Position numbers and translations under genes: made by a program | Assembly: GCA_017408625.1 (NCBI GenBank) | Contig: JAFQUG010000069.1 | Span: forward strand, 1-5,876 | DNA: 5,876 nucleotides | Source: Clostridia bacterium | Lineage (GTDB): Bacteria; Bacillota_A; Clostridia; Oscillospirales; CAG-272 | Direction of reading: 5' to 3' | Notes under the pieces: model-generated | Databases searched by the model: none | The model's input: only the letters and a program-made list of their open reading frames with translations | What the model was told of the DNA's origin: nothing | Shown: positions 5,865-5,876 of the stretch, one piece after another | How positions within the stretch are numbered: position 1 is the first letter of the stretch | Layout of the letters: each line of letters starts with the position of its first letter

Positions 5865-5876
5865 CTTATCCAAAAG

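Noticed and set aside
5797..5876. An ATG at 5797 opening a short frame to the window edge, with AAAGGGG a few bases upstream.
   Set aside because: The frame runs straight through the terminator hairpin, the encoded peptide is unremarkable, and the spacing and match of the supposed ribosome binding site are weak.

Overview
The window looks like a chromosomal segment from a Gram-positive anaerobe of the Clostridia type (Bacillota). That placement is an inference. It rests on strong AGGAGG-like ribosome binding sites, consensus TTGnnA-N17-TATnAT promoters, a compact trkA-trkH pair, moderate GC content, and protein sequences that read like clostridial gut or environmental homologues. Nothing here fixes genus or species, and there is no sign of a phage, transposon, CRISPR array, tRNA or rRNA.

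Layout. (1) Positions 1-1590, plus strand: the C-terminal part of one Gfo/Idh/MocA-family NAD(P)-dependent oxidoreductase, cut by the window edge, followed 10 bases later by a complete second family member of 322 aa. Their spacing and the strong ribosome binding site between them indicate one operon. (2) Positions 1587-1626: a long, nearly symmetric hairpin that can terminate transcription from both sides. (3) Positions 4429-1632, minus strand: trkA then trkH, separated by 2 bases, encoding the NAD-binding regulatory subunit and the membrane subunit of a Trk/Ktr potassium uptake system. (4) Positions 4430-4570: a compact divergent control region with two back-to-back near-consensus promoters, an inverted repeat overlapping both -35 boxes, and a 12-bp palindrome at the predicted start of the plus-strand transcript. 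(5) Positions 4571-5773, plus strand: a third Gfo/Idh/MocA-fold protein whose motifs match the GH109 (NAD-dependent alpha-N-acetylgalactosaminidase) branch, followed by a hairpin terminator at 5818-5864.

How the parts fit. The three Gfo/Idh/MocA proteins probably act in cytoplasmic sugar or glycoside metabolism by NAD-dependent oxidation and reduction. The GH109-like member could cleave a glycosidic bond by the redox-elimination route known for that family. The trkAH pair looks functionally unrelated, but it shares a promoter region with the GH109-like gene. The most useful correction is the start of the GH109-like gene. The longest open frame begins with TTG at 4508, which is itself the -35 box of the promoter, so the real start is ATG 4571. 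I see no clearly new biological system. The best leads are the shared divergent control region and the clustering of three glycoside-type oxidoreductases.
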